A DNA stretch of 64,000 nt from an uncultured Sphingomonas sp. (GTDB lineage Bacteria > Pseudomonadota > Alphaproteobacteria > Sphingomonadales > Sphingomonadaceae). Below the pieces are notes generated by a model, which saw only the letters and a program-made list of their open reading frames with translations, did not search any database and was not told the origin of the DNA. Positions within the stretch are counted from its first letter, which is position 1. Each line of letters starts with the position of its first letter. Both the position numbers and the translations under genes were made by a program. Of the stretch, positions 1-11,101 are shown one piece after another. The stretch lies in assembly GCF_913777625.1 (NCBI RefSeq), contig NZ_CAJYTI010000020.1, forward strand, positions 427,587 to 491,586, read 5' to 3'.

Positions 1-558
1 CTCGCTTTCGGCGACCCAGCAGCCGAGCGTGCGCGATACCACCGGCAGCCCGCCTTCCAGCGTGCCGGTCAGCGCATCGAGCATGCCCGCGGCGATGTGC
101 GGCACGCCGGCCAGGATGAAGATATTGTCCCAGCGGATCCCCGGCGCGCCCGACATGCGGTTGACGATCAGGTCCGCACCTTCCGGCACCCGCGCCATGC
201 GCAGCCGCGCCTCGGTCAGCCCGCCCTTGCTGGCATAATAGCCCTCCAGCGCCGCCCGCGCCTCCGGGTGGACGACCACCGGCACGTCCAGCGCGGCGGC
301 GATCGCATCGACGGTGATGTCGTCATGCGTCGGGCCGATGCCGCCGGTGGTGAACAGATAGTCGTTGCGCGCCCGCAGCGTGTTCACCGCCTCGACGATT
401 GCGTCCTGCTTGTCCGGCACCACCCGCACCTCGGCGAGCCGGATGCCCTGCGCGTTCGCCCAGGTGGCGAGCTGCGCGATATTCTTGTCCTGGGTTCGGC
501 CCGACAGGATTTCGTCGCCGATCACCACCAGGGCAGCTGTCCAGATCCGCTCTTGCAT
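1..558 (-). CDS. CinA-type molybdopterin-binding domain protein (3' end outside window)
   Basis: The gene starts at an ATG at 558 and runs leftward out of the window, so only the first 186 residues are seen. The N-terminus VVIGDEILSGRTQDKN and the later TTGGIGPTHDD segment are the hallmark of the MoaB/MogA-like molybdopterin-binding fold found in the N-terminal half of CinA (competence/damage-inducible protein A). In Sphingomonadales this domain often stands alone, without the nicotinamide-nucleotide amidase domain; the missing 3' end prevents telling which form this is. It is divergent from the methionine aminopeptidase gene, separated by about 50 bp, so the two probably share a promoter region. 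Confidence 0.85.
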   Translation of the reverse strand, partial: MQERIWTAALVVIGDEILSGRTQDKNIAQLATWANAQGIRLAEVRVVPDKQDAIVEAVNTLRARNDYLFTTGGIGPTHDDITVDAIAAALDVPVVVHPEARAALEGYYASKGGLTEARLRMARVPEGADLIVNRMSGAPGIRWDNIFILAGVPHIAAGMLDALTGTLEGGLPVVSRTLGCWVAESE

Positions 559-611
559 GGGCCTAGCGCTACGCCCTCGCAAAGCCCGGCGCAAACGCCT
601 ATATGGGCAGG

Positions 612-1436
612 ATGACCGAATATGTGAACGTCACCGCGGACATGCCGCAGTCGCGCAGCCATGCCATCAAGCTGCACGGGCCCGAGGGTTTCGAGGGCAT
701 GCGCAAGGCCGGTCGCCTTGCCGCCGAAATTCTCGACGCGCTGGTGCCGCATGTCGTGCCGGGCGTGACGACGCAGGAGCTGGACGACATCGTCCGCACG
801 ATGACCGTCGCCGCCGGCGGCGTGCCCGCGACGCTCGGCTATCGCGGCTATACCCATAGCTGCTGCATCTCGATCAACCATGTCGTCTGCCACGGCATCC
901 CGGGCGACCGTCCGCTCAAGGACGGCGACATCGTCAATATCGACGTGACCCCGCTGCTCGGCGGCTGGCACGGCGATACCAGCCGCATGTATCTGGTCGG
1001 GGACGTGCCGATCAAGGCGCGCCGGCTGGTCGACGTGACCTATGAATGCCTGATGCTCGGCATCGAGCAGGCCAAGCCGGGCAACCATCTGGGCGACATC
1101 AGCCATGCCATCCAGCGCCATGCCGAGAAGCATCGCTACGGCGTGGTTCGCGATTTCTGCGGGCACGGGCTGGGCCAGGTGTTCCATGACGCGCCCGAAG
1201 TGGTGCATGTCGGTCGCCCCGGCACGGGTCCGGAGCTGAAGCCGGGCATGTTCTTCACCATCGAGCCGATGATCAATATCGGCCGGCCCGACGTGAAGCT
1301 GCTCGACGACGGCTGGACGGCGGTGACCCGCGACCGCTCGCTTTCCGCGCAGTTCGAGCATTCGATCGGCATCACCGAAACGGGCTGCGAGATCTTCACG
1401 CTCAGCCCCAAGGGCCTGCACCAGCCGCCGTATTGA
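612..1436 (+). CDS. map: Methionine aminopeptidase, type I
   Basis: Removes the initiator methionine from nascent proteins in the cytoplasm. Counting from the ATG at 612 (274 residues), all five metal ligands of the pita-bread fold are visible: Asp111 in VNIDVT, Asp122 in GDTSR, His185 in CGHGLG, Glu218 in TIEPM and Glu249 in FEHSIGIT. The length and the absence of an N-terminal extension fit a bacterial type I enzyme. An in-frame ATG nine bases upstream (603) is possible, but MTEYVNV is the usual start for alphaproteobacterial homologues. No co-transcribed partner is apparent; a 370-bp spacer follows. Confidence 0.95.
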   Translation: MTEYVNVTADMPQSRSHAIKLHGPEGFEGMRKAGRLAAEILDALVPHVVPGVTTQELDDIVRTMTVAAGGVPATLGYRGYTHSCCISINHVVCHGIPGDRPLKDGDIVNIDVTPLLGGWHGDTSRMYLVGDVPIKARRLVDVTYECLMLGIEQAKPGNHLGDISHAIQRHAEKHRYGVVRDFCGHGLGQVFHDAPEVVHVGRPGTGPELKPGMFFTIEPMINIGRPDVKLLDDGWTAVTRDRSLSAQFEHSIGITETGCEIFTLSPKGLHQPPY

Positions 1437-1807
1437 GAGGCTCGGGCAGAACCTAAACCACGGTCATTCCCGCGAAAGCGGGAATCCATTCGCCTGTGCG
1501 CTGGGGGAAGGAACCGCGGCACCAGCGCCAATGGATCCCCGCCTTCGCGGAGATGACGGTGTTGGCTCGACGCGGGCGCCCCCTCCACCTGAACCTGCAC
1601 CCGCAACAATCTTGCGCCCTCCAGCAACTTCCGCTATCCGGCCGCCAGCATCAAGAGTCGGGCCGACGCCCGGCACCAACCTGCCCCGTGCAAGGTGGTG
1701 CCTCCGCGATGAGTGGAGGGATGTGGCCGAACCCGGCAACACGGTGTCCACGCCACATTTCCGGTCGTCGCCCGCCTCCTGCTCCACAGCAAGAAGGCCC
1801 GTAGCGC
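1437..1807. other. Intergenic spacer holding one paired-palindrome repeat
   Basis: This 371-bp stretch between map and the aldolase gene has no convincing gene. Its left third is the 96-bp paired inverted repeat described separately (1463-1558). The remaining part, up to the GTG start at 1808, shows only shadow reading frames and no recognisable RNA. Confidence 0.6.
1463..1558. repeat. Paired palindromic repeat, copy A
   Basis: Two 28-nt inverted arms (1463-1490 and 1530-1557) are separated by a 39-nt spacer. Each arm is itself a small palindrome: GTCATTCCCGCG followed by AAGCGGGAAT on the left, with the counterpart on the right. The same architecture with the same 39-nt spacer occurs at 29615-29710 and 37129-37224. 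It resembles REP/BIME-type elements. No transposase is associated in this window. Confidence 0.85.
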
Positions 1808-2860
1808 GTGACGACCGAAGCCCAGCAATTCGCCAGCGACAATTATGCCGGAATCTGCCCCGAAGCCTGGGCAGCGATGGAAGCCGCCAATCGGGGCCAC
1901 GCGCCTGCCTATGGCGACGATCCCTGGACCCACACCGCCGCGGATGCCTTTCGCACGCTGTTCGAGATCGATTGCGAGGTGTTCTTCGCGTTCAACGGCA
2001 CCGCGGCGAACTCGCTGGCGCTGGCGGCGCTCTGCCAATCCTATCACAGCGTGATCTGCTCGGCGGCAGCCCATGTCGAGACCGATGAATGCGGTGCCCC
2101 GGAATTCTTCTCGAACGGATCGAAGCTGCTCGTCGCGCAGAGCGCCGACGGCAAGCTGACGCCGGACGCGGTCCGCGCGGTGGCGACCAGCCGCTCCGAC
2201 ATCCACTTCCCCAAGCCGCGCGTGGTGACGATCACCCAGCCGACCGAGACGGGCCAGGTCTACACCATCGCCGAGGTGCAGGCGCTCTCTGCCGTGTGCC
2301 GCGAACTCGGCCTCAAGCTCCACATGGACGGCGCCCGCTTCGCCCATGCCGTGGCGACGCTCGGCTGCGATCCCGCCGACGTCACCTGGCGCGCGGGCGT
2401 CGACGTGCTCTGCTTCGGCGGCACCAAGAACGGCATGGCGGTGGGCGAGGCCGTGCTCTTCTTCGATCGCGCGCTGGCGCAGGACTTTGATTACCGGTGC
2501 AAGCAGGCCGGGCAGCTCGCCTCGAAGATGCGCTTCCTGGCGGCACCCTGGGTCGGCATGCTGGAGAACGGCGCCTGGCTTCGCAATGCCCGCCACGCCA
2601 ATGGCTGCGCCCAGCGGCTGGCGTCGCAGATCGATGGCCTGCCCGGCGTGGAGCTGATGTTTCCTGTGGAGGCGAACGGCGTGTTCGTCCGCGCGCCCGA
2701 GCCGGTGCTGGAGGGCCTGCGTGCCCGCGGCTGGCGCTTCTACACCTTCATCGGCGGCGGCGCGCGGTTCATGTTCGCCTGGGATGCCGATCCGGCACGG
2801 GTGGACCAGCTGGCAGCGGATATCCGCGCGGTGAGCGGGGCGACGGCGCTCGCTGCCTGA
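1808..2860 (+). CDS. ltaE: Low-specificity L-threonine aldolase family, PLP-dependent
   Basis: A 350-residue fold-type I PLP enzyme that would cleave L-threonine or allo-threonine to glycine and acetaldehyde. The segments FNGTAANSLAL, SAAAHVETDE, KLHMDGARFAHA and FGGTKNGMAVGE are diagnostic of beta-eliminating lyase/threonine aldolases, with Lys207 in GGTKNG as the Schiff-base lysine. Start is GTG at 1808; the next residues TTEAQQFASDNYAG match the usual N-terminus of the family. It converges on the reductase gene, with a strong hairpin terminator between them. Confidence 0.9.
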   Translation: MTTEAQQFASDNYAGICPEAWAAMEAANRGHAPAYGDDPWTHTAADAFRTLFEIDCEVFFAFNGTAANSLALAALCQSYHSVICSAAAHVETDECGAPEFFSNGSKLLVAQSADGKLTPDAVRAVATSRSDIHFPKPRVVTITQPTETGQVYTIAEVQALSAVCRELGLKLHMDGARFAHAVATLGCDPADVTWRAGVDVLCFGGTKNGMAVGEAVLFFDRALAQDFDYRCKQAGQLASKMRFLAAPWVGMLENGAWLRNARHANGCAQRLASQIDGLPGVELMFPVEANGVFVRAPEPVLEGLRARGWRFYTFIGGGARFMFAWDADPARVDQLAADIRAVSGATALAA

Positions 2861-2869
2861 ACGGGCGAT

Positions 2870-2892
2870 CCCCCGGAGCACCGCTCCGGGGG
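2870..2892. terminator. Bidirectional hairpin terminator
   Basis: CCCCCGGAGC at 2870-2879 and GCTCCGGGGG at 2883-2892 form a perfect 10-bp stem with a 3-nt loop. It lies between the convergent ends of the aldolase gene (2860) and the reductase gene (2903). Confidence 0.75.
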
Positions 2893-2902
2893 GAAGCCGG
2901 GC

Positions 2903-3718
2903 TCAGCCGACGAAGGCGCGCTCGATCACGAAGTCGCCGGGGGCGTTGTTCGAGCCTTCCTTGAAGCCCTTGCCCTCGAGCAGCGCGGCGAAGTCGCGGA
3001 TCATGTCCATCGACCCGCACAGCATGATCCGATCCGTCTCCGGGTTGAGCGCCGCCTCGCCGGGGACGCCCTCGAACAGCTTGCCGTTCTCGATCAGCGC
3101 GCCGATCCGCTCGCTGGTGTGGAACGGCTCGCGGGTGACGGTCGGCACATAATGGAACTGCGCCGCCGCCTGCTCGCCGATCAGCGGATCCTCGGCCAGC
3201 TTGCCCGCCAGTTCGTCATGATAGGCAAGGTCGCTCACCCGGCGCACGCTGTGCACGGTGACGACCTGCTCGAACCGCTCATAGATGTCCGGATCGCGCG
3301 CGACGCTGAGGAACGGCGCGAGACCGGTGCCGGTGGAAAGCAGGAACAGCCGCTTGCCGGGCAGCAGCGCGTCGGCGACCAGCGTGCCGGTCGGCTTCTT
3401 GCCCAGATAGATGTCGTCACCGGCCACGATCCTCTGCAGCTTCGAGGTCAGCGGGCCGTCCTGCACCTTGATCGACAGGAACTCGAGCTCCTCCGCCCAG
3501 GACGGGCTGGCGACCGAATAGGCGCGCATCAGCGGCTTGTCGTTCTCGCCCTGCAGGCCGATCATCACGAACTCGCCCGAGCGGAAGCGGAAGCTGGCCG
3601 GGCGCTCGATCGCGAAGCTGAACAGATGCTCGTTCCAGTGGCGCACCCACAGCACCTTGGCGGTGGCGAAGGCGGGATGCTCGGGGAGCAGCGCGGGCGC
3701 GCGCGTGTCGACGGTCAT
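2903..3718 (-). CDS. fpr: Ferredoxin--NADP reductase
   Basis: A 271-residue FAD enzyme moving electrons between NADPH and ferredoxin or flavodoxin. The FAD-binding RAYSVASP, the NADPH-binding STGTGLAPFLSVAR and the C-terminus FVIERAFVG are typical of bacterial (subclass II) Fpr. The frame is open to 3790, but MTVDTRAP at 3718 gives the normal family length, so that start is chosen. It is a single gene, convergent with the aldolase. In this family expression is often tied to oxidative stress; nothing in the sequence shows this here. Confidence 0.93.
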   Translation of the reverse strand: MTVDTRAPALLPEHPAFATAKVLWVRHWNEHLFSFAIERPASFRFRSGEFVMIGLQGENDKPLMRAYSVASPSWAEELEFLSIKVQDGPLTSKLQRIVAGDDIYLGKKPTGTLVADALLPGKRLFLLSTGTGLAPFLSVARDPDIYERFEQVVTVHSVRRVSDLAYHDELAGKLAEDPLIGEQAAAQFHYVPTVTREPFHTSERIGALIENGKLFEGVPGEAALNPETDRIMLCGSMDMIRDFAALLEGKGFKEGSNNAPGDFVIERAFVG

Positions 3719-3848
3719 GAAAAGCGGGTCCTCGTTCGTAACGCTCTGGACCCCCGCCGGCCGCACGGGGCGCAAGGGTCCTGCAAACATGAAGGCGGCC
3801 CTCTGCCATCAGAAGCCCGCTGCGTCCAGAAAGTAGCGCTAGGGCCGC

Positions 3849-4103
3849 CTAAACCCTGTCCTCGATGGGGACGCCGGCCTCCCAGTGGCGCAGCAGCGCC
3901 AGCGCGTCGTCGGCACTCAGCACGTCCTGCCCCGCCTCGATCCAGCAACGCTGCCGATCCGGACGCGCGACGGCGCACAGCGCGTGGACCAGCAAGACCA
4001 ACGGCCCCTGCGCGATCGTCCGACTGCGCGCGCCGCCGTCCGCGCCCGGGTCCATGATCCGTTGCCGCAACTGGGCAGGCGCATCCATCGGCAGGGGACG
4101 CAT
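3849..4103 (-). CDS. Small hypothetical protein
   Basis: An 84-residue reading frame with an Ala/Leu-rich helical character, a central LVLLVHALCAVARPD segment and a C-terminus LLRHWEAGVPIEDRV. I do not recognise a family. It lies upstream of, and on the same strand as, the reductase gene. Codon positions look GC3-rich as in real genes here, and the opposite-strand frames are less convincing. An internal ATG at 4088 (MDAPAQ) is an alternative start. Confidence 0.45.
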   Translation of the reverse strand: MRPLPMDAPAQLRQRIMDPGADGGARSRTIAQGPLVLLVHALCAVARPDRQRCWIEAGQDVLSADDALALLRHWEAGVPIEDRV

Positions 4104-4262
4104 CGGCGGTATCCCTTACTGGGACGCGGACGGCCATGCCCGCACCCGACCGCATCAACGGACAGTCGATATCAAGGTTGCGCAGATTGGATGGGCAGGT
4201 GTCGCGAAGCTGTCATCAAATACTAAGCGCTCGTTTACCCTCCTGCCCTACCGAGGGCGCCG

Positions 4263-6092
<1,830 letters not shown>

Positions 6093-6139
6093 CGAAGGCG
6101 GACGCGGGCGCGATGACGCACCCGCGAAAGAAATTTTAT

Positions 6140-6157
6140 TGCCCGATTCGTCGGGCA
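6140..6157 (+). promoter_or_regulatory. Stem-loop between glnB and glnA
   Basis: TGCCCGA-TTCG-TCGGGCA forms a perfect 7-bp stem with a four-base loop, 29 bp before the glnA start. No T-run follows on the plus strand, so it is more likely an mRNA processing or stability element within the operon than a terminator. Confidence 0.5.
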
Positions 6158-6185
6158 GACGAAAGAGAGCGAAAGGGCACCTACG

Positions 6186-7598
6186 ATGGCGAATTCGGCC
6201 AGTGACATCCTGAAGATGGTGAAGGACCAGGAGATCGAGTGGATCGACCTGCGCTTCACCGACCCCAAGGGCAAGTGGCAGCACCTGACCATGGTCGCGT
6301 CGGTCCTCGGTGAGGACGAGCTGACCGACGGCCTGATGTTCGACGGTTCGTCGATCGAAGGCTGGAAGGCGATCAACGAGTCCGACATGATCCTGAAGCC
6401 GGATCTGGACGCGGTGTGGGTCGATCCGTTCTCGGCCACCCCGATGCTGATCCTGGTGTGCGACATCGTCGAGCCGTCGACCGGCGAACTCTATGCCCGC
6501 GACCCGCGTTCGACCGCGAAGCGCGCCGAGGCGTATCTGAAGACCACCGGCATCGGCGACACCATCTATGTCGGCCCCGAAGCCGAGTTCTTCATGTTCG
6601 ACGACGTGCGGTTCGAGAACAGCTACTCGACCAGCTACTACAAGATCGACGACATCGAGCTGCCGGGCAATTCGGGCCGCGAGTACGAAGCCGGCAACCT
6701 CGGCCACCGTCCGCGCGCCAAGGGCGGCTATTTCCCGGTCGCGCCGGTCGACTCGGCCGTCGACATCCGCGGCGAGATGGTCTCGACCATGCTGGAAATG
6801 GGCCTGCCCTGCGACAAGCACCACCACGAAGTCGCTGCGGCGCAGCACGAGCTGGGCCTGACCTTCGGCACGCTGGTGACCACCGCCGATCGCATGCAGA
6901 TCTACAAGTATGTCGTGCACCAGGTCGCCCAGGCCTATGGCAAGACCGCGACCTTCATGCCGAAGCCGATCAAGGAAGATAACGGCTCGGGCATGCACAC
7001 CCACATGTCGATCTGGGAAAAGGGCCAGCCCCTCTTCGCCGGCAACGGCTATGCGGGCCTGAGCGACACCTGCCTCTACTTCATCGGCGGCGTGATCAAG
7101 CACGCCAAGGCGCTCAATGCCTTCACCAACCCGTCGACCAACAGCTACAAGCGCCTGGTCCCGGGCTATGAGGCGCCGGTGCTGCTCGCCTATTCGAGCC
7201 GCAACCGCTCGGCCTCGTGCCGCATCCCGTACGGCGCGGGCAGCAAGGCGAAGCGCGTCGAGTTCCGCTTCCCGGACGCGCTGGCCAACCCGTATCTCGC
7301 CTATGCGGCGCTGCTGATGGCCGGCCTGGACGGCATCCAGAACAAGATCCACCCGGGCGACCCGATGGACAAGAACCTGTACGATCTGCCCCCGGCCGAG
7401 CTGGCCGAAGTGCCGACCGTGTGCGGTTCGCTCCGCGAGGCGCTGGACAGCCTGGAAGCCGATTTCGACTTCCTGCTGAAGGGCGACGTGTTCTCGAAGG
7501 ACCAGATCGAGGCCTATATCGAGATCAAGCGTGGCGACGTGGCGCGTTGGGAAATGACCCCGAGCCCGGTCGAGTACGACATGTACTATTCGAGCTGA
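6186..7598 (+). CDS. glnA: Glutamine synthetase, type I
   Basis: A 470-residue dodecameric GSI that makes glutamine from glutamate, ammonia and ATP. Visible signatures are [47 protein letters not shown] and the ATP-site segment [14 protein letters not shown]. Tyr399 in NLYDLPPAE is the adenylylation site, so activity should be controlled by GlnE in response to GlnB uridylylation. It is the second gene of the glnBA operon, 93 bp after glnB with a stem-loop in the gap, and is followed by a strong terminator. Confidence 0.97.
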   Translation: MANSASDILKMVKDQEIEWIDLRFTDPKGKWQHLTMVASVLGEDELTDGLMFDGSSIEGWKAINESDMILKPDLDAVWVDPFSATPMLILVCDIVEPSTGELYARDPRSTAKRAEAYLKTTGIGDTIYVGPEAEFFMFDDVRFENSYSTSYYKIDDIELPGNSGREYEAGNLGHRPRAKGGYFPVAPVDSAVDIRGEMVSTMLEMGLPCDKHHHEVAAAQHELGLTFGTLVTTADRMQIYKYVVHQVAQAYGKTATFMPKPIKEDNGSGMHTHMSIWEKGQPLFAGNGYAGLSDTCLYFIGGVIKHAKALNAFTNPSTNSYKRLVPGYEAPVLLAYSSRNRSASCRIPYGAGSKAKRVEFRFPDALANPYLAYAALLMAGLDGIQNKIHPGDPMDKNLYDLPPAELAEVPTVCGSLREALDSLEADFDFLLKGDVFSKDQIEAYIEIKRGDVARWEMTPSPVEYDMYYSS

Positions 7599-7617
7599 TC
7601 CGCCCGGATCGGTTTCA

Positions 7618-7655
7618 GGAAAGGGCGTCCGGAGCGATCCGGGCGCCCTTTTCCT
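7618..7655 (+). terminator. Rho-independent terminator of glnA
   Basis: GGAAAGGGCG and CGCCCTTTTCC flank an inner TCCGGA/TCCGGG stem, giving a long GC-rich hairpin that ends in TTTTCCTTT, 20 bp after the glnA stop. Confidence 0.85.
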
Positions 7656-7745
7656 TTGGGGGCACCGGCCAAAGCGCGCGGAGCATTGTCGCGCCGGCCT
7701 GCAGCGTGCTAGCCCGCTACATCACCCAGTAAGGACCCCGCCTCC

Positions 7746-9773
7746 ATGCGTTTTAAGCGTCTCGCAGCCCTGCTGCTCGGTACGTCGCTGCTTGCCTCCC
7801 CCGCCCTCGCGCAGACCGCCAGCCCGCCGAAATACGGCCCCTGGGGCGTCGATCTCACCACGATCGACCGCAGCGTGAAGCCGGGCGACGATTTCTTCGG
7901 CTATGCGCTGGGCAGCTGGCTGCGCGACGCGCCCTTTCCCGCCGACAAGGCGCGGATCGGCTATAATTACGACTTGCCGGACGAGACCGAAGTCGAGATC
8001 CGCAAGCTGATCGAGGATGCCGGCGCGTCGCCGAGCGACCCGGTGCTGCGCCAGGTCGCGACCTATTACCATGCCTATCTCGACCAGGCAGGGATCGAGG
8101 CGCGCGGCACCGCGCCGCTCAAGCCCTATCTCGCCCGCATCGACGGCGTGCAGGATCGCCGCAGCCTCGAGCTGCTGATGGCCGATCCCGGCTATGCCAG
8201 CCCGATCGGCATCGGCATCTCCGCCGACGAGAAGGACCCGACCCGCTACACGGTGATGGCCGGCCAGTCGGGCCTGGGGCTTCCCAGCCGCGACTATTAC
8301 CTCCTGCCCGGTGAAAAGTACGAGACGATCCGCAAGGCGTACCGCGCCTATATCGTGAAGATCCAGCAGCTGGCGGGCATCCCCGATGCCGAGGCCAAGG
8401 CGGATGCGATCCTGGCGCTGGAAACCAGCCTCGCCAAGGACCACTGGACGCCCGAGGCGCGCCGCGATCCGCAGAAGACCTACAACCCGATGACCCGCGC
8501 GCAGCTCGCCAAGCTGGCGCCCGAGTTCGACTGGAACGCCGTGCTCGCCCATCAGGGCCTCGCCAAGATGCCGATCGTGGTGGTGCGCGAGACCACCGCG
8601 GTCACCGCTGCGGCCAAGCGGCTGGGCGATGTGCCGCTGGCCACCTGGAAGGACTGGCTGCGCTTCCGCTTCGTCAGCGACCATGCCGATACCCTGCCCA
8701 AGGCGTTCGACGCGGCGCAGTTCGATTTCTACAGCCGCACGCTCCACGACGTGCAGCAGCAGTCCGAGCGCTGGAAGCGCGCCGTCCGCCAGGTGAACGG
8801 CGCACTGGGCGAGGCGCTCGGCAAGATCTACGCCGAACGCCATTGGGGCCCGGCGTCCGAGGCGCTGTCGAAGGAGCTGGTCGAGGATCTGCGCGCCGCC
8901 TATGCGGACAAGATCAAGGGCGCGGCCTGGATGGACGAACCGACCCGCAAGGAAGCGCTGGCCAAGCTCGCCGCGTTCGAGCCGCGCATCGGCCATCCGG
9001 ACAAGTATATCGACTATGCGGCGATGCCGGTCAGCGCGACCGACCCGCTGGCCAACGACCTTGCCGCCGGCGACTTCGGATGGAAGCTGCAGCTCTCCCG
9101 CCTCGGCAAGCCGGTGGACCGGACCCTCTGGGAAATGACCCCGCAGACGGTGAACGCCTATTACGATCCGGTGATGAACCAGGTCACCTTCCCGGCCGCC
9201 CAGCTCTCCCCGCCCTTCTTCGATCCGGCCGCCGATCCGGCGGTGAACTATGGCGAGACGGGCGCGACGATCGGCCACGAAATGGGCCATGGCTTCGACG
9301 ACGAGGGCCGCCAGTTCGATGCCGCCGGCAAGCTGCGCGACTGGTGGACGCCGCAGTCGGCCGCCCGCTACACCGCGCACGCGCAGGCACTGGTCAAGCA
9401 GTTCGACGCCTATGAGCCGATCCCCGGCACGCACATCAAGGGCCAGCTGACGCTGGGCGAGAACCTGGCGGATCTGGGCGGGCTGGAAGTCGCCTTTGCC
9501 GCCTATCGCCGCTATGTCGCCCGCCACGGCGAGCCCAAGGTGCTGGACGGGATGACCGGCGACCAGCGCTTCTTCCTCGCTTATGCCGCCAGCTGGCAGG
9601 GCAAGGCGCGCGAAGGCGCGCTGCGGGCGCAATTGCTCTCCGATCCGCACAGCCCGGAACAGTACCGCGTCAACGGCATCGTCCGGAACATGGACGCCTG
9701 GTATGCGGCGTTCAACGTCAAGCCGGGCGACAAGCTGTACCTCGCGCCCGACGCGCGCGTGCACGTCTGGTAA
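7746..9773 (+). CDS. M13-family zinc metallopeptidase (neprilysin/PepO-like), exported
   Basis: A 675-residue endopeptidase with a classic Sec signal peptide (MRFKRLAALLLGTSLLASPA, cleavage near ALA-QTA), so probably periplasmic. The gluzincin motif HEMGH is at residues 511-515 and the third zinc ligand Glu572 is in ENLADLGG. The upstream segment MNQVTFPAAQLSPPF and the C-terminal tail ending VHVW are family hallmarks. Length is normal for M13. It is transcribed alone after the glnA terminator. M13 enzymes act on oligopeptides; the substrate here is unknown. Confidence 0.94.
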   Translation: MRFKRLAALLLGTSLLASPALAQTASPPKYGPWGVDLTTIDRSVKPGDDFFGYALGSWLRDAPFPADKARIGYNYDLPDETEVEIRKLIEDAGASPSDPVLRQVATYYHAYLDQAGIEARGTAPLKPYLARIDGVQDRRSLELLMADPGYASPIGIGISADEKDPTRYTVMAGQSGLGLPSRDYYLLPGEKYETIRKAYRAYIVKIQQLAGIPDAEAKADAILALETSLAKDHWTPEARRDPQKTYNPMTRAQLAKLAPEFDWNAVLAHQGLAKMPIVVVRETTAVTAAAKRLGDVPLATWKDWLRFRFVSDHADTLPKAFDAAQFDFYSRTLHDVQQQSERWKRAVRQVNGALGEALGKIYAERHWGPASEALSKELVEDLRAAYADKIKGAAWMDEPTRKEALAKLAAFEPRIGHPDKYIDYAAMPVSATDPLANDLAAGDFGWKLQLSRLGKPVDRTLWEMTPQTVNAYYDPVMNQVTFPAAQLSPPFFDPAADPAVNYGETGATIGHEMGHGFDDEGRQFDAAGKLRDWWTPQSAARYTAHAQALVKQFDAYEPIPGTHIKGQLTLGENLADLGGLEVAFAAYRRYVARHGEPKVLDGMTGDQRFFLAYAASWQGKAREGALRAQLLSDPHSPEQYRVNGIVRNMDAWYAAFNVKPGDKLYLAPDARVHVW

Positions 9774-9780
9774 GAGGCGC

Positions 9781-10398
9781 TCAACCGCCTCGGTAGGCGA
9801 ACACCCCGGCACGCTTCGGCGTGCCGGTTTCGCAGACGCTATAGTCGGCGAGCAGCGTCAGCCGGTCGAGCGGCAGCGGCGCCCGCCAGGGATCGCCGAC
9901 CAGCACCGCGATGCCGGCTGCCACGCAGCGATCGAGAAAGGCCGTCACCCGCACCGCGACGTCGGGTGCATAGAAGACGTCGCCGACCAGCAGCAGATCG
10001 GCCGAGGGCACATCGCCCGCAAGCGGGTCGCCCGCGATGCCGGCCAGCGTGACGTCGTTCAGTTGCGCGTTGCAGGCGATCGCCGCGCGTGCATGCGGAT
10101 CCATCTCCGCGGCGACCACTTGCGCCGCCCCTGCCCGCGCTGCGGCGATGCCGACCAGGCCGGAACCTGCCCCCAGATCCACCACGCTGCGCCCCGCCAC
10201 TTGATCGGGATAGTCGAGCAGGTGCCGCGCCAGCGCGAGGCCACCGGCCCACCAATAGGCCCAATAGGGCGGCGCCGCCCCCAGCCGCCCGATGCCGCTC
10301 GCCGGACCGGCCTTGTGCATCCGCAGCTCGGGCACGCCGGGCACGGCTGTCACCGGGAGATGCGCCGTCACGAACGCGGCAACCTCGGCGTCGGTCAC
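9781..10398 (-). CDS. Class I SAM-dependent methyltransferase (PrmA/ETF-beta lysine methyltransferase-like)
   Basis: A 205-residue protein with the SAM motif I VVDLGAGSGLVGIAAARAGA, the acidic motif II segment VVAAEMD and a later LLLVGDVFYAPD. The PPYWAYWWAGGLALARHLL segment before motif I and the GDVFY motif resemble bacterial homologues of METTL20 (ETFB lysine methyltransferase); this substrate is an inference. The start is GTG at 10398, which overlaps the stop codon of the S24 repressor-like gene by four bases (GTGA), so the two are translationally coupled. Frame upstream of 10398 is open but overlaps that gene. Confidence 0.82.
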   Translation of the reverse strand: MTDAEVAAFVTAHLPVTAVPGVPELRMHKAGPASGIGRLGAAPPYWAYWWAGGLALARHLLDYPDQVAGRSVVDLGAGSGLVGIAAARAGAAQVVAAEMDPHARAAIACNAQLNDVTLAGIAGDPLAGDVPSADLLLVGDVFYAPDVAVRVTAFLDRCVAAGIAVLVGDPWRAPLPLDRLTLLADYSVCETGTPKRAGVFAYRGG

Positions 10399-11012
10399 AA
10401 GGCGCGCCCCAGCCACGCCACCTGCCCGAGCAGACGAAAACTGCCCGAACGGACGAAGCGGACCGCATAGGCCGGGTTGTCGCTGACCAGTTCCACCCCG
10501 CCCACCGCCGGCCGCAGCCGCTTGACGAACAGCGCCTCCTCCACCCGCAGCACGAAGATGCCGCGCGGATCGATCCGGCACCGGTCCCGATCGACCAGGA
10601 TCTCGTCGCCGTCGTTGAGCGTCGGCGCCATCGAGTCGCCCGCCACACGCACCATCGATGCCGCCTCGGCGCGAACGCCCAGCTGCCGCAACAGGGCAGG
10701 CGGAAAGGCAAAGGGCGCCCGAAGCGCATCGTCCTCTGCCCAGCCACCCGGCCCGGCCGACGCGCCCAGATCGATTCGCGGTACCGCGACCAGCTCGGAC
10801 GACGACCGGCCGCCCAGCAGCACCTCGTCGACGCCCAGATATTCCGCCAGCCGTGCCCGGTCGCGCTCCGCCAGGATACGGGGCGAACCGCGCATCAGAT
10901 ATTGCTGGAGATAGGCCGGATTGCGTCCGAGCACGCGCGAAAGCGTCGCCAGCGTCACGCCGCGCTGCGCGACCAGCCTCGCAAAATTCGCCCTGTGCAC
11001 ATCGGCTTCCAT
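10395..11012 (-). CDS. HTH / S24 peptidase-like repressor (LexA/CI fold)
   Basis: A 205-residue protein from ATG 11012 (MEADVHRANFARLV). The N-terminus is a helix-turn-helix (VTLATLSRVLGRNPAYLQQYL). The C-terminus is an S24 self-cleavage domain with Ser127 in VAGDSMAPTLNDGDEILVD and Lys164 in ALFVKRL as the Ser/Lys dyad. Such proteins are usually SOS-type or phage-like repressors. This one lacks a phage context and is coupled to a methyltransferase gene, which suggests a chromosomal regulator. Its targets are unknown; it is divergent from two small genes at 11102-11601. Confidence 0.88.
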   Translation of the reverse strand: MEADVHRANFARLVAQRGVTLATLSRVLGRNPAYLQQYLMRGSPRILAERDRARLAEYLGVDEVLLGGRSSSELVAVPRIDLGASAGPGGWAEDDALRAPFAFPPALLRQLGVRAEAASMVRVAGDSMAPTLNDGDEILVDRDRCRIDPRGIFVLRVEEALFVKRLRPAVGGVELVSDNPAYAVRFVRSGSFRLLGQVAWLGRAL

Positions 11013-11101
11013 GCCCTCTTTCCTACACACAGGATTTTTCCTACGCAAGGGGCAGATGAGAACATATCGTGATCATCCGAGTCGACAGGAGGAGGACATG
11101 G

